From positions 1-64,000 of the forward strand of contig CABUHI010000009.1 of NCBI GenBank assembly GCA_902491345.1: a stretch of 64,000 nt of DNA, given 5' to 3'. Positions within the stretch are counted from its first letter, which is position 1; each line of letters begins with the position of its first letter. This document shows positions 34,162-43,500 of the stretch, piece after piece. Below the pieces are notes generated by a model. It was given only the letters and a program-made list of their open reading frames with translations. It did no database searches and was not told the DNA's origin. Made by a program: the position numbers and the translations under genes. This DNA is from an uncultured Collinsella sp. (GTDB lineage Bacteria > Actinomycetota > Coriobacteriia > Coriobacteriales > Coriobacteriaceae).

Positions 34162-34853
34162 GCATCCGCGACAACCTTGATATCTCGGCCTATCTGGTGC
34201 TCGGCCCCGAAAACACGCTGGGACGCCCCGTGGGCGATGTGGTGGCCCAGGCACTCGACGCCGGCTTTACCTGCATCCAGGTGCGCTCCAAGGTGGCAAG
34301 CGCCCGCGAGATCATTGCGCTGACCGGCGACGCCGCACAGGCAATCGCACAGGCCGGCAAGACCGGTCAGGTCGCCCTGCTGATCGACGACCGTCTGGAC
34401 TGTGTGCTTGCCGCGCGCGAGCAGGGTATTGCCGTCGACGGCGTGCACGTGGGCCAAAGCGATATTCCCGTCGAGGTCTGTCGCAAGCTGCTGGGCCCCG
34501 ACGCCATCGTGGGCCTTTCGGCCCGTTGCGAGGAGATGCTCGAGTACGTCAAGACCGCCGACATGAGCCTGGTCGACTACCTGGGCATCGGCCCACTCCA
34601 CGAGACCGAGACCAAGCGTGACTGCGGACGCGCGGCCGACGGCTCCATCATCACCAAGAGCTTTGAGGACCTGGCCGCACTCCACGCGGCAAGCCCCGTA
34701 CCCATCGTGGTGGGCGGCGGCGTCAAGACGGCCGACCTGCCACAGCTCAAGGCCACCGGCGTCGATGGCTTCTTTGTGGTGAGCGCCGTCTGCAGCGCTG
34801 ATGACCCCTACGCCGCCGCCAAGGAGCTCGTCGACACCTGGCAGCAGGCGTGA
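34158..34853 (+). CDS. thiE: Thiamine-phosphate synthase ThiE
   Basis: The 231-residue TIM-barrel enzyme joins HMP diphosphate with thiazole phosphate. Motifs include TCIQVRSK, LLIDDRLDC, GVHVGQSDI, LGIGPLHETETK and VVGGGVKTAD. The ATG overlaps the previous stop, which indicates translational coupling. The operon ends at a hairpin. There is no thiC, thiD or thiG in the window, so this locus alone supports salvage plus coupling. Confidence 0.94.
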   Translation: MSIRDNLDISAYLVLGPENTLGRPVGDVVAQALDAGFTCIQVRSKVASAREIIALTGDAAQAIAQAGKTGQVALLIDDRLDCVLAAREQGIAVDGVHVGQSDIPVEVCRKLLGPDAIVGLSARCEEMLEYVKTADMSLVDYLGIGPLHETETKRDCGRAADGSIITKSFEDLAALHAASPVPIVVGGGVKTADLPQLKATGVDGFFVVSAVCSADDPYAAAKELVDTWQQA

Positions 34854-34897
34854 GTCTAGGCCGAGCAGCTGATCCACAGCCTCATATCTTCAGCAAT

Positions 34898-34941
34898 GGA
34901 AAGCGCATCCCAGTCCCCCTCCATTCCGGGATGCGCTTTCC
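34898..34941. terminator. Hairpin between thiE and the patatin-like gene
   Basis: GGAAAGCGCATCCC / GGGATGCGCTTTCC perfect stem with a 16-base loop between convergent genes. There is no long T-run. Confidence 0.75.
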
Positions 34942-34952
34942 GCATGCGACCC

Positions 34953-35822
34953 TTACCCCGCCAGATACGCTTCCAACGCCGGCAAAGTCGTCTCCGCATC
35001 GTGGCGGCCGATCTGATAGATGCGCTCGAGCTCATCCGGTTCACGGCACAGCGACGGTACCTTCACCGATTCGCTCGGCCGCACCACAAAGATCTCGCCG
35101 GCAGCCTCGCGACGTGCCAGGTCATCGAGCGTGGCATTGTAGACCTCATGCCGATGCTCAAGCGCTGCGACAAACTCCGGATAGTGACGGAACACGCGAC
35201 GCAGCATGGGCATCACGCTGTTGGGCTGCTTCACAAAGCCCGCCGGCTGCGTGAGTACCACGATATTGCGGTCATACCCCTGCGCAAACAGCCAAGCGCT
35301 GGGAATGGAATCGGCCACGCCGCCATCCAGGTACTTGCGGCCCTCAATGGCGACAGGACGCGTCGCCACGGGAATTGCCGACGACGCCCGGATCCACTCG
35401 ATATCGCGCTCATCGCCATAGGGCAGGTCGTGATAGACGGCCTTGCCCGTCTCGATATCGGTACACACGCACGTAAATCGCATGGGGCAGGCGCGATATG
35501 CTTCCAGGTCGATGGGATCGCGCTCGATAGGCACCTCGTGATAGGCAAAATCGGCATTGAACATGTCGCCAGTTCGCAACCAGCTTGCTACACCCGCATA
35601 GCGCTTATCGGCGCAATAGGCCTTGTTGTAGCGAATGGCGCGGCCGATCTGGCGCGATTTAAAGTTGTAGCCAAACGCCGCGCCCGCCGAGACACCCACC
35701 ATATGGTCGCAGGTCAAACCGTGCTCCATCCAAACGTCGAGCACGCCCGCCGTATACATACCGCGGTAGCCGCCTCCCTCGAGTGCCAGCCCCACCGTGC
35801 GCGTCATATTTGGCTGTGTCAT
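34953..35822 (-). CDS. Patatin-like phospholipase
   Basis: The 289-residue protein has the serine-aspartate dyad of patatins: oxyanion loop LEGGGYRGMYTAG, nucleophile elbow GVSAGA and DGG at GRKYLDGGVADSIP. It resembles the bacterial YjjU group. A lipid acyl hydrolase acting at the inner membrane face is the likely role. No signal peptide is present. The MTQPNMTRT start has only weak ribosome-site sequence (GGGGACGGAGAT upstream). Confidence 0.9.
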   Translation of the reverse strand: MTQPNMTRTVGLALEGGGYRGMYTAGVLDVWMEHGLTCDHMVGVSAGAAFGYNFKSRQIGRAIRYNKAYCADKRYAGVASWLRTGDMFNADFAYHEVPIERDPIDLEAYRACPMRFTCVCTDIETGKAVYHDLPYGDERDIEWIRASSAIPVATRPVAIEGRKYLDGGVADSIPSAWLFAQGYDRNIVVLTQPAGFVKQPNSVMPMLRRVFRHYPEFVAALEHRHEVYNATLDDLARREAAGEIFVVRPSESVKVPSLCREPDELERIYQIGRHDAETTLPALEAYLAG

Positions 35823-35843
35823 GCGACCATCTCCGTCCCCGCA

Positions 35844-35872
35844 AATTTAAACGGGACAAGTATACCCGTCAA
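35844..35872 (-). promoter_or_regulatory. Candidate promoter of the patatin-like gene
   Basis: On the minus strand TTGACG and TAAATT are separated by 17 bases, ending about 22 bases before the start codon. Confidence 0.45.
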
Positions 35873-35925
35873 CATATACCGCCCCAGTCGCATTTTTCAT
35901 GCGCACCCAGGCGCTGCCGTTTGGT

Positions 35926-35949
35926 AAATAAAAAACGCCTCGCGGCGTT
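35926..35949 (-). terminator. Minus-strand hairpin with T-run, no known upstream gene
   Basis: AACGCC-GCGA-GGCGTT followed by TTTTATTT reads as an intrinsic terminator on the minus strand. To its right the nearest gene is on the plus strand (36053), so it would end an unannotated minus transcript or shield the patatin-like gene from read-through. Confidence 0.55.
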
Positions 35950-36052
35950 GCCATCCCATTGCGCACCTATAATGATGTTTATGCTATTCAGTACTTTTCG
36001 ACAACAAACAGCAGCTGGCAAATAAGATCAGCAATGCAGCGAGGCGGGGGGC

Positions 36053-38974
36053 ATGGAAACAAACGAGGTGCAGGGTGCCGAGCCGCAACAGCACAACGAG
36101 ATCGACCAGCTCAATACCTGTCTCGTCGAGTTGTCGAAGCTCTACGGCGCACAGCAGCCCGAGGCCGAGTGCCTGCTCGCAGAAGCAACCAATGCCGCCG
36201 CCCGCCTAAACGACCGCATCGTGCGACTCAAAGCCGATGCCTACATCGATTCGCTCACGGGCCTGCCCAACCGCACCGCCTACGACTATGACATTGCGTG
36301 TGTTTGGGATCGACAGCTCGAACACACGATTGCCTATATCGATATCGACGGTCTTAAAGTCTGCAACGACCATTTTGGACACCCAGCAGGCAACCGCTAC
36401 ATCATCAAGGTCGCCAACTGCCTTAAGCTGCACTGCCGTCCCGATGAGCGCCTCTACCGTATAGGCGGCGACGAGTTCGTGCTCATCTCTATAACCGATT
36501 CGGTTGAGATGCTCAACCAGCGGCTCGAGGCTTGCCGGGCTTCTCTTGCCACCTCGACGTTCGATGATGGCCAGACTCCCATGAGCTACAGCTACGGTTG
36601 CGCCCACGCCAATCCCCAGGCAGGCGATGTGCTCCACAAGATGGTAGCCGAGGCAGACCGGCGCATGTACGACTACAAACTCGCCAACGCCGCACGCAAA
36701 CGTATGAATAAAGCGTTCAACGAGCGGTATCACGCACTCGATACCTTTGACGATTTTTTTGACGTGCAGGACCGCATCTTCCAGGCGCTATCGCTCACGG
36801 ATACCGGACGCTACCTGTTTCTTTGCAACGTCGACACCAATCAGTCCCATTGGTCTCAAAACGCCGTACAGGATTTTGGCTTACCATCCGGAAACGTCTA
36901 TCAGATGGATAAGGTATGGTCGCAACACATCCATCCCGACGACATCGATGCCTGGCGCCAGGATATCGAAGCGGTGATGTCCGGCAAAAAACGCCGTCAC
37001 AGCATGAGCTATCGCGCCAAGGATGCAAGCGGCCGATACGTTACTGTCACGTGCTCCGGCATCCGTCTTGACGGCAACGAAAGTGAGCCCACGCTGTTTG
37101 CCGGCTCCATCACAAACGCGAGCATTGTCGAAAGTACCGATCCCGCTACCGGTGTGGGCGATGTGCGCGCACTGATAGCGGCTATCGAGAAGCGTAGGGA
37201 ACTCGCCAAGCCCACCGATTTGGTGGCGCTTAAGTTCGAGAACGTCGACCGTATCAATGCCGCCTACGGCTATCAAACGGGCAACGATGTTCTCATGGAG
37301 CTCACCGGGCGCATCCTGTCTCAGCTCCCCGGATCGTCCGAGTTCTTCCGCTCGTATGGTCTGCAGTTTGTTCTTATGTTTGACAGCCAGCCCGACATCG
37401 ATCTTTCCGATGTTGCCCAAAGGCTGCGGCAAACGCTCATGGCCCCCATCACGGTGCATGACATCGCTATCGTCCCTGTCGCCCATACGGCCTTTGCGCG
37501 TTATTCGTCTATCGTCTCGCAGCCGCTCACGGTGCTGTCCGGCCTCAATCGCCGCCTTGACGCCGAGATGCGCAGCACGGCTCCGACACATCACAGTCCA
37601 AGCACTTTGACCCAAGTCGGTGGTTTTGCCGCGTACGACCGACGGGACAAGATGACCGGGCTCATGCGCGGCAATGATTTTCTACACGTCGCCGACACGC
37701 ATCGTTCCGCGCACCCCAACGAAGACCGCGCCATTGTCGCCATCGACCTGGGACGCATGCGCGTCTTTAACGAGTGGTACGGACGCCAGGCAGGCGATAT
37801 CCTCATTGCCGAGGTAGGAAGCGCGCTGCAGACGTTACAAGCCGATTGCGGCGGGATCGCCGGGTACTGGGGCCAGGACGACTTTGTCGCCTATCTCCCC
37901 GGCGACCGCAGGACCATCGATACGCTCTACGAACGCATCCGGCGCATCGTCGCCACGCGCAACGACTCGGTCGGCTTTTTGCCCGCCTTCGGCGTTTGCC
38001 CCGTAGGTTCAGAAGAGCGCATCAACATTTTGCTCTACGACCACGCAAAGGCCGCGCTCACCCGCGCGCGCCACGATTTTAGAGACCGCATCAAGTTCTT
38101 TGAACCCGAGACCTACGCGCAACGCGAGCGCGAGGATCATCTGCTCTCGGCATTCCAGCACGCTCTAAACCAGGGACGGATAACCTTCCACATCCAGCCG
38201 CAATGTGACATGGAAACCAAAAAGATCATAGGCGGCGAAGCGCTAGCCCGCTGGAAAGACGAGGATGGCAGCTTTATCTCACCCGGTACGTTTGTACCGC
38301 TGCTCGAGCGCAACGGCTTCGCGGTGACGCTCGATCGCCATATTTGGAGCCTCGTTTTTGCATGGCTCTCCGAGCGTATGGCTCAGGGATTGCCCTGCGT
38401 GCCCATCTCCGTCAACATAAGCCAAACCGATTTGATCTCGGTTGACGTCGCCAAGCAGCTCGAACGCCTGGCAATGCGGTATGCCGTTCCCACGCATTAC
38501 GTTAAGGCCGAAATCACCGAAAGTGCGTATGCCAATAATCCCGAGGATGTTACAACGCTCGCCAGCAAGCTCCGTTCTCTGGGCTTCTCTGTGCTCATCG
38601 ACGATTTTGGCAGTGGATCGTCGTCGCTCAGCATGTTGCAAAAGATTGACGCCGATGTGATCAAACTCGACGGCCGTTTCATGCCCCTCGAAACCAGTCA
38701 GGCAGACAAGGGAGAAAGCATCGTCAAGTCTGTCATCAACATGTCTTGGCAAATCGGCATGTCCGTCATAGTCGAGGGCGTCGAGACCGACAAGCAAATC
38801 GCTTTTCTGCATGAACTCGGCGTGCGCTATGTCCAAGGTTTTTACTACTACCGCCCCATGCCGATCAATGCGTTCGAGGAGCTCATTGCCGACAGCGCAT
38901 CCATTGACCCGCGCGGCATCCTGTTGCAGAACAGCAGCCGTACGCTGCCGCCGCAACATGGCGCCGCCTGTTAA
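36053..38974 (+). CDS. GGDEF-PAS-(GGDEF-like)x2-EAL cyclic di-GMP protein
   Basis: The 973-residue cytoplasmic protein starts with a canonical GGDEF cyclase domain (GGDEF at residues 138-142, LTGLPNR and IDIDGLKVCND upstream). A PAS-like segment follows (about 235-355, with HPDDIDAW), then two GGDEF-like repeats without the signature (about 360-510, and about 530-690 reading GYWGQDDF), and an EAL phosphodiesterase domain (about 700-955). The EAL part keeps GEALARW, EITESA, IDDFGSG, IKLDG and EGVET, so both activities may work. No membrane segment is visible. The ribosome site is GAGGCGGGGGG. It is the first of three tandem paralogues. Confidence 0.93.
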   Translation: METNEVQGAEPQQHNEIDQLNTCLVELSKLYGAQQPEAECLLAEATNAAARLNDRIVRLKADAYIDSLTGLPNRTAYDYDIACVWDRQLEHTIAYIDIDGLKVCNDHFGHPAGNRYIIKVANCLKLHCRPDERLYRIGGDEFVLISITDSVEMLNQRLEACRASLATSTFDDGQTPMSYSYGCAHANPQAGDVLHKMVAEADRRMYDYKLANAARKRMNKAFNERYHALDTFDDFFDVQDRIFQALSLTDTGRYLFLCNVDTNQSHWSQNAVQDFGLPSGNVYQMDKVWSQHIHPDDIDAWRQDIEAVMSGKKRRHSMSYRAKDASGRYVTVTCSGIRLDGNESEPTLFAGSITNASIVESTDPATGVGDVRALIAAIEKRRELAKPTDLVALKFENVDRINAAYGYQTGNDVLMELTGRILSQLPGSSEFFRSYGLQFVLMFDSQPDIDLSDVAQRLRQTLMAPITVHDIAIVPVAHTAFARYSSIVSQPLTVLSGLNRRLDAEMRSTAPTHHSPSTLTQVGGFAAYDRRDKMTGLMRGNDFLHVADTHRSAHPNEDRAIVAIDLGRMRVFNEWYGRQAGDILIAEVGSALQTLQADCGGIAGYWGQDDFVAYLPGDRRTIDTLYERIRRIVATRNDSVGFLPAFGVCPVGSEERINILLYDHAKAALTRARHDFRDRIKFFEPETYAQREREDHLLSAFQHALNQGRITFHIQPQCDMETKKIIGGEALARWKDEDGSFISPGTFVPLLERNGFAVTLDRHIWSLVFAWLSERMAQGLPCVPISVNISQTDLISVDVAKQLERLAMRYAVPTHYVKAEITESAYANNPEDVTTLASKLRSLGFSVLIDDFGSGSSSLSMLQKIDADVIKLDGRFMPLETSQADKGESIVKSVINMSWQIGMSVIVEGVETDKQIAFLHELGVRYVQGFYYYRPMPINAFEELIADSASIDPRGILLQNSSRTLPPQHGAAC

Positions 38975-39051
38975 CGACAAACGCCTTTAGCCCCCACCGC
39001 GCAGCGCAACCAGCGCGCCACAGCGCCTCGACCCAAGAAAGCAGCGTAGCT

Positions 39052-41769
39052 ATGGATAGTGCCAACAACTATACCGAGACGCTCGAAAAGACCGTCCGCG
39101 GCCTTCTCAAACGTCAGGAGGATCTGATCAGGACCGCCTTTACCGACCAGCTTACCGGGCTTGGCAACCGTGGCGGCTTTACCCGTTCCCTCGAGGAGCT
39201 CTGGGAGCAGGACACCCCCGTAACCATGGCGTTTATCGACATCGATAACCTTAAGCACTGCAACGACATCTTTGGACATGACGAGGGCAACCGCTATATT
39301 TTGCAGGTAAGCCTCTATCTCAAGCTGTATATGAAGGTAGACGAAGCGGCATTTCGTCTGGGAGGCGACGAGTTTGCCATCCTGTCTACGATTGCAACCG
39401 AGGACGACCTCGCCGAACGTCTGGAACGCTGCCGAACGGTCTTGCTCAAAAACAACGATTCCGAGATGCCCCGCTCGTTTAGCTACGGAGTGTCGCATGC
39501 CGACCCCGCCCTGGGCGAAGCCCGCAATCGCATGACGCTCGATGCCGACCATCGCATGTACGACTACAAGCTACGTCATGCCATGCACCTCGATCGACGC
39601 AATATCACGCAAGTCCACGCCGACGACTTCGAAATAAGCGACCGCGTTTTCGACGCCTTTTCGATGCTCAACGAGGGCCGCTATTTCTTTATCGAAAACT
39701 TGGACAAACATCGCACCCTCTGGTCACAAGGTGCCTTGCGCGATCTCGGTCTCCCCTCGGAGCACATAGACAACTGTCGCGATTACTGGAAAACGCGCGT
39801 CCATCCCAATGACCTTGAGGCCTACATCAACGACATCGACCAAGTCTATAACGGCACCAAGCACCGTCGCGTCATGCAGTATCGTGTGCGCAACGCCGTC
39901 GGCGACTACGTCCTTTGCCGTGCTCGCGGGTTTCGTATCGACGGCGACGGAAATGTCCCCTCGCTCTATGTCGGCGAGCTCGTCAACCACTCACTTGCCG
40001 AAACCGTCGATGCCGCGACGGGCCTCGGTACGCAGCGCATGCTGGTCAACGCTATCGATGCCTGCCGTCGCGACCATTGCAAGACGGGGCTTATAGCGGT
40101 GCGCGTTCGTGGCACGGCGAAGCTCAACGAGCTCTACGGAGCCGAGGCTGTCGACAACATGCTTGCCGAATACGCAGGTCGTATGCTGTCGATCACCCAC
40201 GGCAGGAGTAGGGTCTACCGTTCACGAAGCGTCCAATTCGTCGTGCTCAGCAGCGATTTGGACCATGAGGCATTCGAGCAACTGACTTGCCACCTTAAAG
40301 AGGCCGTTTTCGCTCCTGTTCAAATCGCGGGCGACACCATTACTCCCGTCTGTCTTGTCGTTCCGGCCTTTTACGAGTACTTAACTCATCAAACGACTGC
40401 CGTCTTAGGCGAACTCGAGCGTCGCCTTCGCACGGCCGGCGGGCTTGTTCCCAACGACAGCCTCCCCATACCCGAGGCGGAGCGCAAAAGCGCCATAGCC
40501 GAACGCATCGACTTGCTCACGGGCCTCTATCGACCCAGCGAGTTTATGCGGCGCGCCAACGCATTTCTCAAGACAAGGCGCGACGGTGCCTGGTGCATCG
40601 CCACGGTCGACATGGGTCACATGCGCCTGTTTAATGAATGGCACGGCCAGGCCGAGGGCGACCGCGTGCTCGCCGATGTGGGCACGGTCCTCAAGGACAT
40701 CGAGAATGCCGATATGGGCGTCGCAGGATACTGGGGCCAAGATGACTTTTGCATACTCATCCCCTTTAAGCACATCACCGTCCGTCAAATCTACAACCGC
40801 GTTCGCGAGGCCGTAGCTAGGCATGATGACGGCGTAGGTTTTTGGCCGTCCATGGGCGTTTACCCCATCGACTCCAGTGAGGAAATCACCATCGATGCGC
40901 AGGCGAAGGCCATGTTTACCAATCGGCGCGCAAAAAACGACTTCAAGGAGCGCATTGCCATTTTCTGCCCCGCGGAGTACGAGCGCGAAGTCGTGTTCCA
41001 CCGCACGCTGACCGAATTCCAGTACGCGCTCTCGGACGGTCGCATTACCTACCACTTGCAACCCCAGGTCGATATGGAAACCGGCGAGATTATTGGTGCC
41101 GAAGCGCTCACCCGCTGGATTGACAAGGACGGCTCTCTCATTTCGCCCGCAACGTTTATCCCCGCACTCGAGGAAAGCGGCTTTGTAGTGACGCTCGACA
41201 AGTACATTTGGCAGGGTGTCGCCATATGGCTTCGCGAGCGTCTCGATCGCGGTCTTCGCGTGGTTCCGATCTCGCTTAATGTGTCGCGCGTGGATATCCT
41301 TGCCTGCGACGTTGCCGAACATATGGGGGCACTCGCCGCCCAATACAACCTACCGCCCGAGCTCATGCGTATCGAGATCACCGAGACGGCTTATACGGGA
41401 GAGTCCGAGGCCGTGGACAAACTGACAGCCGACCTGCACACCCGCGGCTTCTCGACCTATATGGACGATTTTGGCACCGGCCAGTCCACGCTCGCGATGC
41501 TCAAGAACGTCAACGTCGACGTCATCAAGCTCGACCGCACGTTTGTGTCCATCGACGGCGATCATGGCCGCAGCACGCAAATCATTTCATCGATGCTCGA
41601 GATGGCGCATTCGCTCCATCTGCCCGTCGTGGTCGAAGGCGTCGAGACAAATGAGCAGGCGAACGTGCTACGGCAAATGGGCGCCCGCGACGCTCAAGGC
41701 TTCCTCTACTATCGTCCCATGCCAGCGAAGGATTTTGAGGCATTGCTCGATGGTGGCAATAACAACTGA
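39052..41769 (+). CDS. GGDEF-PAS-(GGDEF-like)x2-EAL cyclic di-GMP protein, paralogue 2
   Basis: The 905-residue protein has the same order of domains as the gene before it, but a shorter N-terminus. GGDEF lies at residues 104-108 (FRLGGDEFAIL). The PAS-like segment has VHPNDLEAYIND. The second GGDEF-like repeat carries GYWGQDDFCIL. The EAL domain has AEALTRW, EITETAYT, MDDFGTGQ, IKLDRTF and EGVETNEQ, all consistent with an active phosphodiesterase. It starts 77 bases after the first paralogue with a weak ribosome site, so it may share its transcript. The signal sensed is unknown. Confidence 0.92.
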   Translation: MDSANNYTETLEKTVRGLLKRQEDLIRTAFTDQLTGLGNRGGFTRSLEELWEQDTPVTMAFIDIDNLKHCNDIFGHDEGNRYILQVSLYLKLYMKVDEAAFRLGGDEFAILSTIATEDDLAERLERCRTVLLKNNDSEMPRSFSYGVSHADPALGEARNRMTLDADHRMYDYKLRHAMHLDRRNITQVHADDFEISDRVFDAFSMLNEGRYFFIENLDKHRTLWSQGALRDLGLPSEHIDNCRDYWKTRVHPNDLEAYINDIDQVYNGTKHRRVMQYRVRNAVGDYVLCRARGFRIDGDGNVPSLYVGELVNHSLAETVDAATGLGTQRMLVNAIDACRRDHCKTGLIAVRVRGTAKLNELYGAEAVDNMLAEYAGRMLSITHGRSRVYRSRSVQFVVLSSDLDHEAFEQLTCHLKEAVFAPVQIAGDTITPVCLVVPAFYEYLTHQTTAVLGELERRLRTAGGLVPNDSLPIPEAERKSAIAERIDLLTGLYRPSEFMRRANAFLKTRRDGAWCIATVDMGHMRLFNEWHGQAEGDRVLADVGTVLKDIENADMGVAGYWGQDDFCILIPFKHITVRQIYNRVREAVARHDDGVGFWPSMGVYPIDSSEEITIDAQAKAMFTNRRAKNDFKERIAIFCPAEYEREVVFHRTLTEFQYALSDGRITYHLQPQVDMETGEIIGAEALTRWIDKDGSLISPATFIPALEESGFVVTLDKYIWQGVAIWLRERLDRGLRVVPISLNVSRVDILACDVAEHMGALAAQYNLPPELMRIEITETAYTGESEAVDKLTADLHTRGFSTYMDDFGTGQSTLAMLKNVNVDVIKLDRTFVSIDGDHGRSTQIISSMLEMAHSLHLPVVVEGVETNEQANVLRQMGARDAQGFLYYRPMPAKDFEALLDGGNNN

Positions 41770-41827
41770 TACGCTCGCGCGCAAAACGCCACCGCCGAAG
41801 GGGGAATTTGCCTCCATTAGCTAACTT

Positions 41828-41858
41828 ATATCCCCAATTCAAACCAAATTGGGGATAT
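41828..41858 (+). promoter_or_regulatory. Perfect inverted repeat before the third GGDEF gene
   Basis: ATATCCCCAATT / AATTGGGGATAT with a seven-base spacer, about 28 bases before the AAGGAGG ribosome site. It could be an operator or a weak terminator separating the third paralogue. No T-run follows. Confidence 0.5.
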
Positions 41859-41896
41859 GATACAAACCGCTGTTCCGCCCAAGGAGGTTATCCATC

Positions 41897-43426
41897 ATGA
41901 ACGAATCATATCGCCTGGGCGAGCAATCGATTATTGTCTATCTTCAGCGACTTGCGAATGGCATCTCGACCGCCGAACTCGATGTTGCCGCGCTGCCTGC
42001 TGAGCTACGCGCCGTTGGCGAGCAACTGCAAAAGACGCATGCCATCCTGCAACAAGAGCGCCGGCTGCTTGAGAGCAACGCCTATATCGACCCGCTCACC
42101 AACTTGGGCAACCGCAGCGGACTCGACCGTCACGTCGAGCAACTCTGGCGCAAAGGCGGCCCCTTCACCTGCGCCTATATTGACATCGACCATCTCAAGC
42201 ATTGCAATGATAGGTTTGGCCACGCCGAAGGCAATCGCTATATTCTGAGCATCTGCCGCACGCTCTCCGAAACCATGGAGCACGATGAGATGCTGTTCCG
42301 TATCGGTGGAGACGAGTTTGTGCTTATCTCCCTCTCCGCAAACGAGACTGAACTCGAGCAGCGCTTGGAGCAGATACGCGCCGGGCTGGTCGAGGCGAGC
42401 TCAGGTGGCAAGGCACCCATGATCGCCAGCTTTAGCTTTGGCTGCTCGCGCGTCGATCCACTTGCTGGCGACACGCGTCGCCAGATGACGATGGATGCCG
42501 ATCGCAAGATGTATCGCTATAAGCTTATGCATCGTGTGCAGCAACCGAAAGACGATGACGCCCCGCAACGCCCAATCGTCGATCAGCTTCCCTGCAACGA
42601 CCGCGTATTCCAAGCGATCTCCATGAGCTCCGAGACGCGCTATCCGTTCATCCTTAACCTCGATACTGGAGAATCGCAATGGTCGGTCAACGCCGTGCGC
42701 GATTTTGACCTGCCTTCCCAGCACCCTTTTAACTCGGTCGATATGTGGCTTGCCCGCGTTCATCCCGAGGACCGCGACAACGTACGAGCCGAGCTCGATA
42801 TGGTGATACACGGCACATGGCACTTCCACTACATGCAGTATCGCGTAATGGATGCCACCGGAGCGTACGTGCTTTGCGACTGCACGGGCTACCGCTTGGA
42901 CGGCACCGATACCGAGCCCAGCATGTATGTGGGCATTATCGTCAACCGAAGCCTAGCGGATACGACCGACTCAGTAACGGGCCTGGGCGATGTCCACGCA
43001 CTGGTCAACGCTATTGGAGAGATGCGCCACGTGCCGCACGAGGCAGGTTTTATTGCCATTAAGGTCGACGATATCGCCGAGGTCAATGCCCGCTTTGGAT
43101 TCGATGCAGGCGACCGCGTGCTCGCCGAAAGCGCCGCCTGCCTCATGGATTGTTCGCGCGGCAAGGGCCGCCTGTTCCGCTCGACGGGGCCGATGTTCGT
43201 GGCACTCTTCGATGAGCTCGGCCCCGAGGCGATCGACGAGATCGCAAGCGACATCGAGCGGTTCCTGGGTTCGCCCGTGCTCTTTGGCCCATTTGAATAT
43301 CAGCCGCCCATTCGCGTGGCCACGCTCCATCTGGACGGCGTCGACCGTCAGCCCGTTTCGATTTTGAACGAGCTCAAAGCGTTGCTCGGGAAAGCCGTGC
43401 AGGTGCCAGGTACCAAACTGGATTAG
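41897..43426 (+). CDS. GGDEF-PAS-GGDEF-like protein lacking EAL, paralogue 3
   Basis: The 509-residue protein is the short member of the trio. The canonical GGDEF is at residues 137-141 (FRIGGDEFVLIS), and a PAS-like segment with VHPEDRDNVRAEL and one GGDEF-like repeat (VTGLGDVHALVNAI to the C-terminus) follow. It ends where the third repeat and EAL domain of its neighbours begin, so it is predicted to make but not break down cyclic di-GMP. AAGGAGG lies 11 bases before the ATG. The C-terminal end is at VPGTKLD with no frameshift evident. Confidence 0.92.
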   Translation: MNESYRLGEQSIIVYLQRLANGISTAELDVAALPAELRAVGEQLQKTHAILQQERRLLESNAYIDPLTNLGNRSGLDRHVEQLWRKGGPFTCAYIDIDHLKHCNDRFGHAEGNRYILSICRTLSETMEHDEMLFRIGGDEFVLISLSANETELEQRLEQIRAGLVEASSGGKAPMIASFSFGCSRVDPLAGDTRRQMTMDADRKMYRYKLMHRVQQPKDDDAPQRPIVDQLPCNDRVFQAISMSSETRYPFILNLDTGESQWSVNAVRDFDLPSQHPFNSVDMWLARVHPEDRDNVRAELDMVIHGTWHFHYMQYRVMDATGAYVLCDCTGYRLDGTDTEPSMYVGIIVNRSLADTTDSVTGLGDVHALVNAIGEMRHVPHEAGFIAIKVDDIAEVNARFGFDAGDRVLAESAACLMDCSRGKGRLFRSTGPMFVALFDELGPEAIDEIASDIERFLGSPVLFGPFEYQPPIRVATLHLDGVDRQPVSILNELKALLGKAVQVPGTKLD

Positions 43427-43500
43427 CACCGCGCCCACACCGCCTCCCCCATCGTGCGATAATCCTCTGCAGAAGTCACCGACAGCAGAGGGAGTTTGTG

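Noticed and set aside
32935..34254. 439-residue minus-strand frame across thiM, ykoF-like and thiE
   Set aside because: Antisense to three well-supported genes and overlaps the riboswitch terminator.
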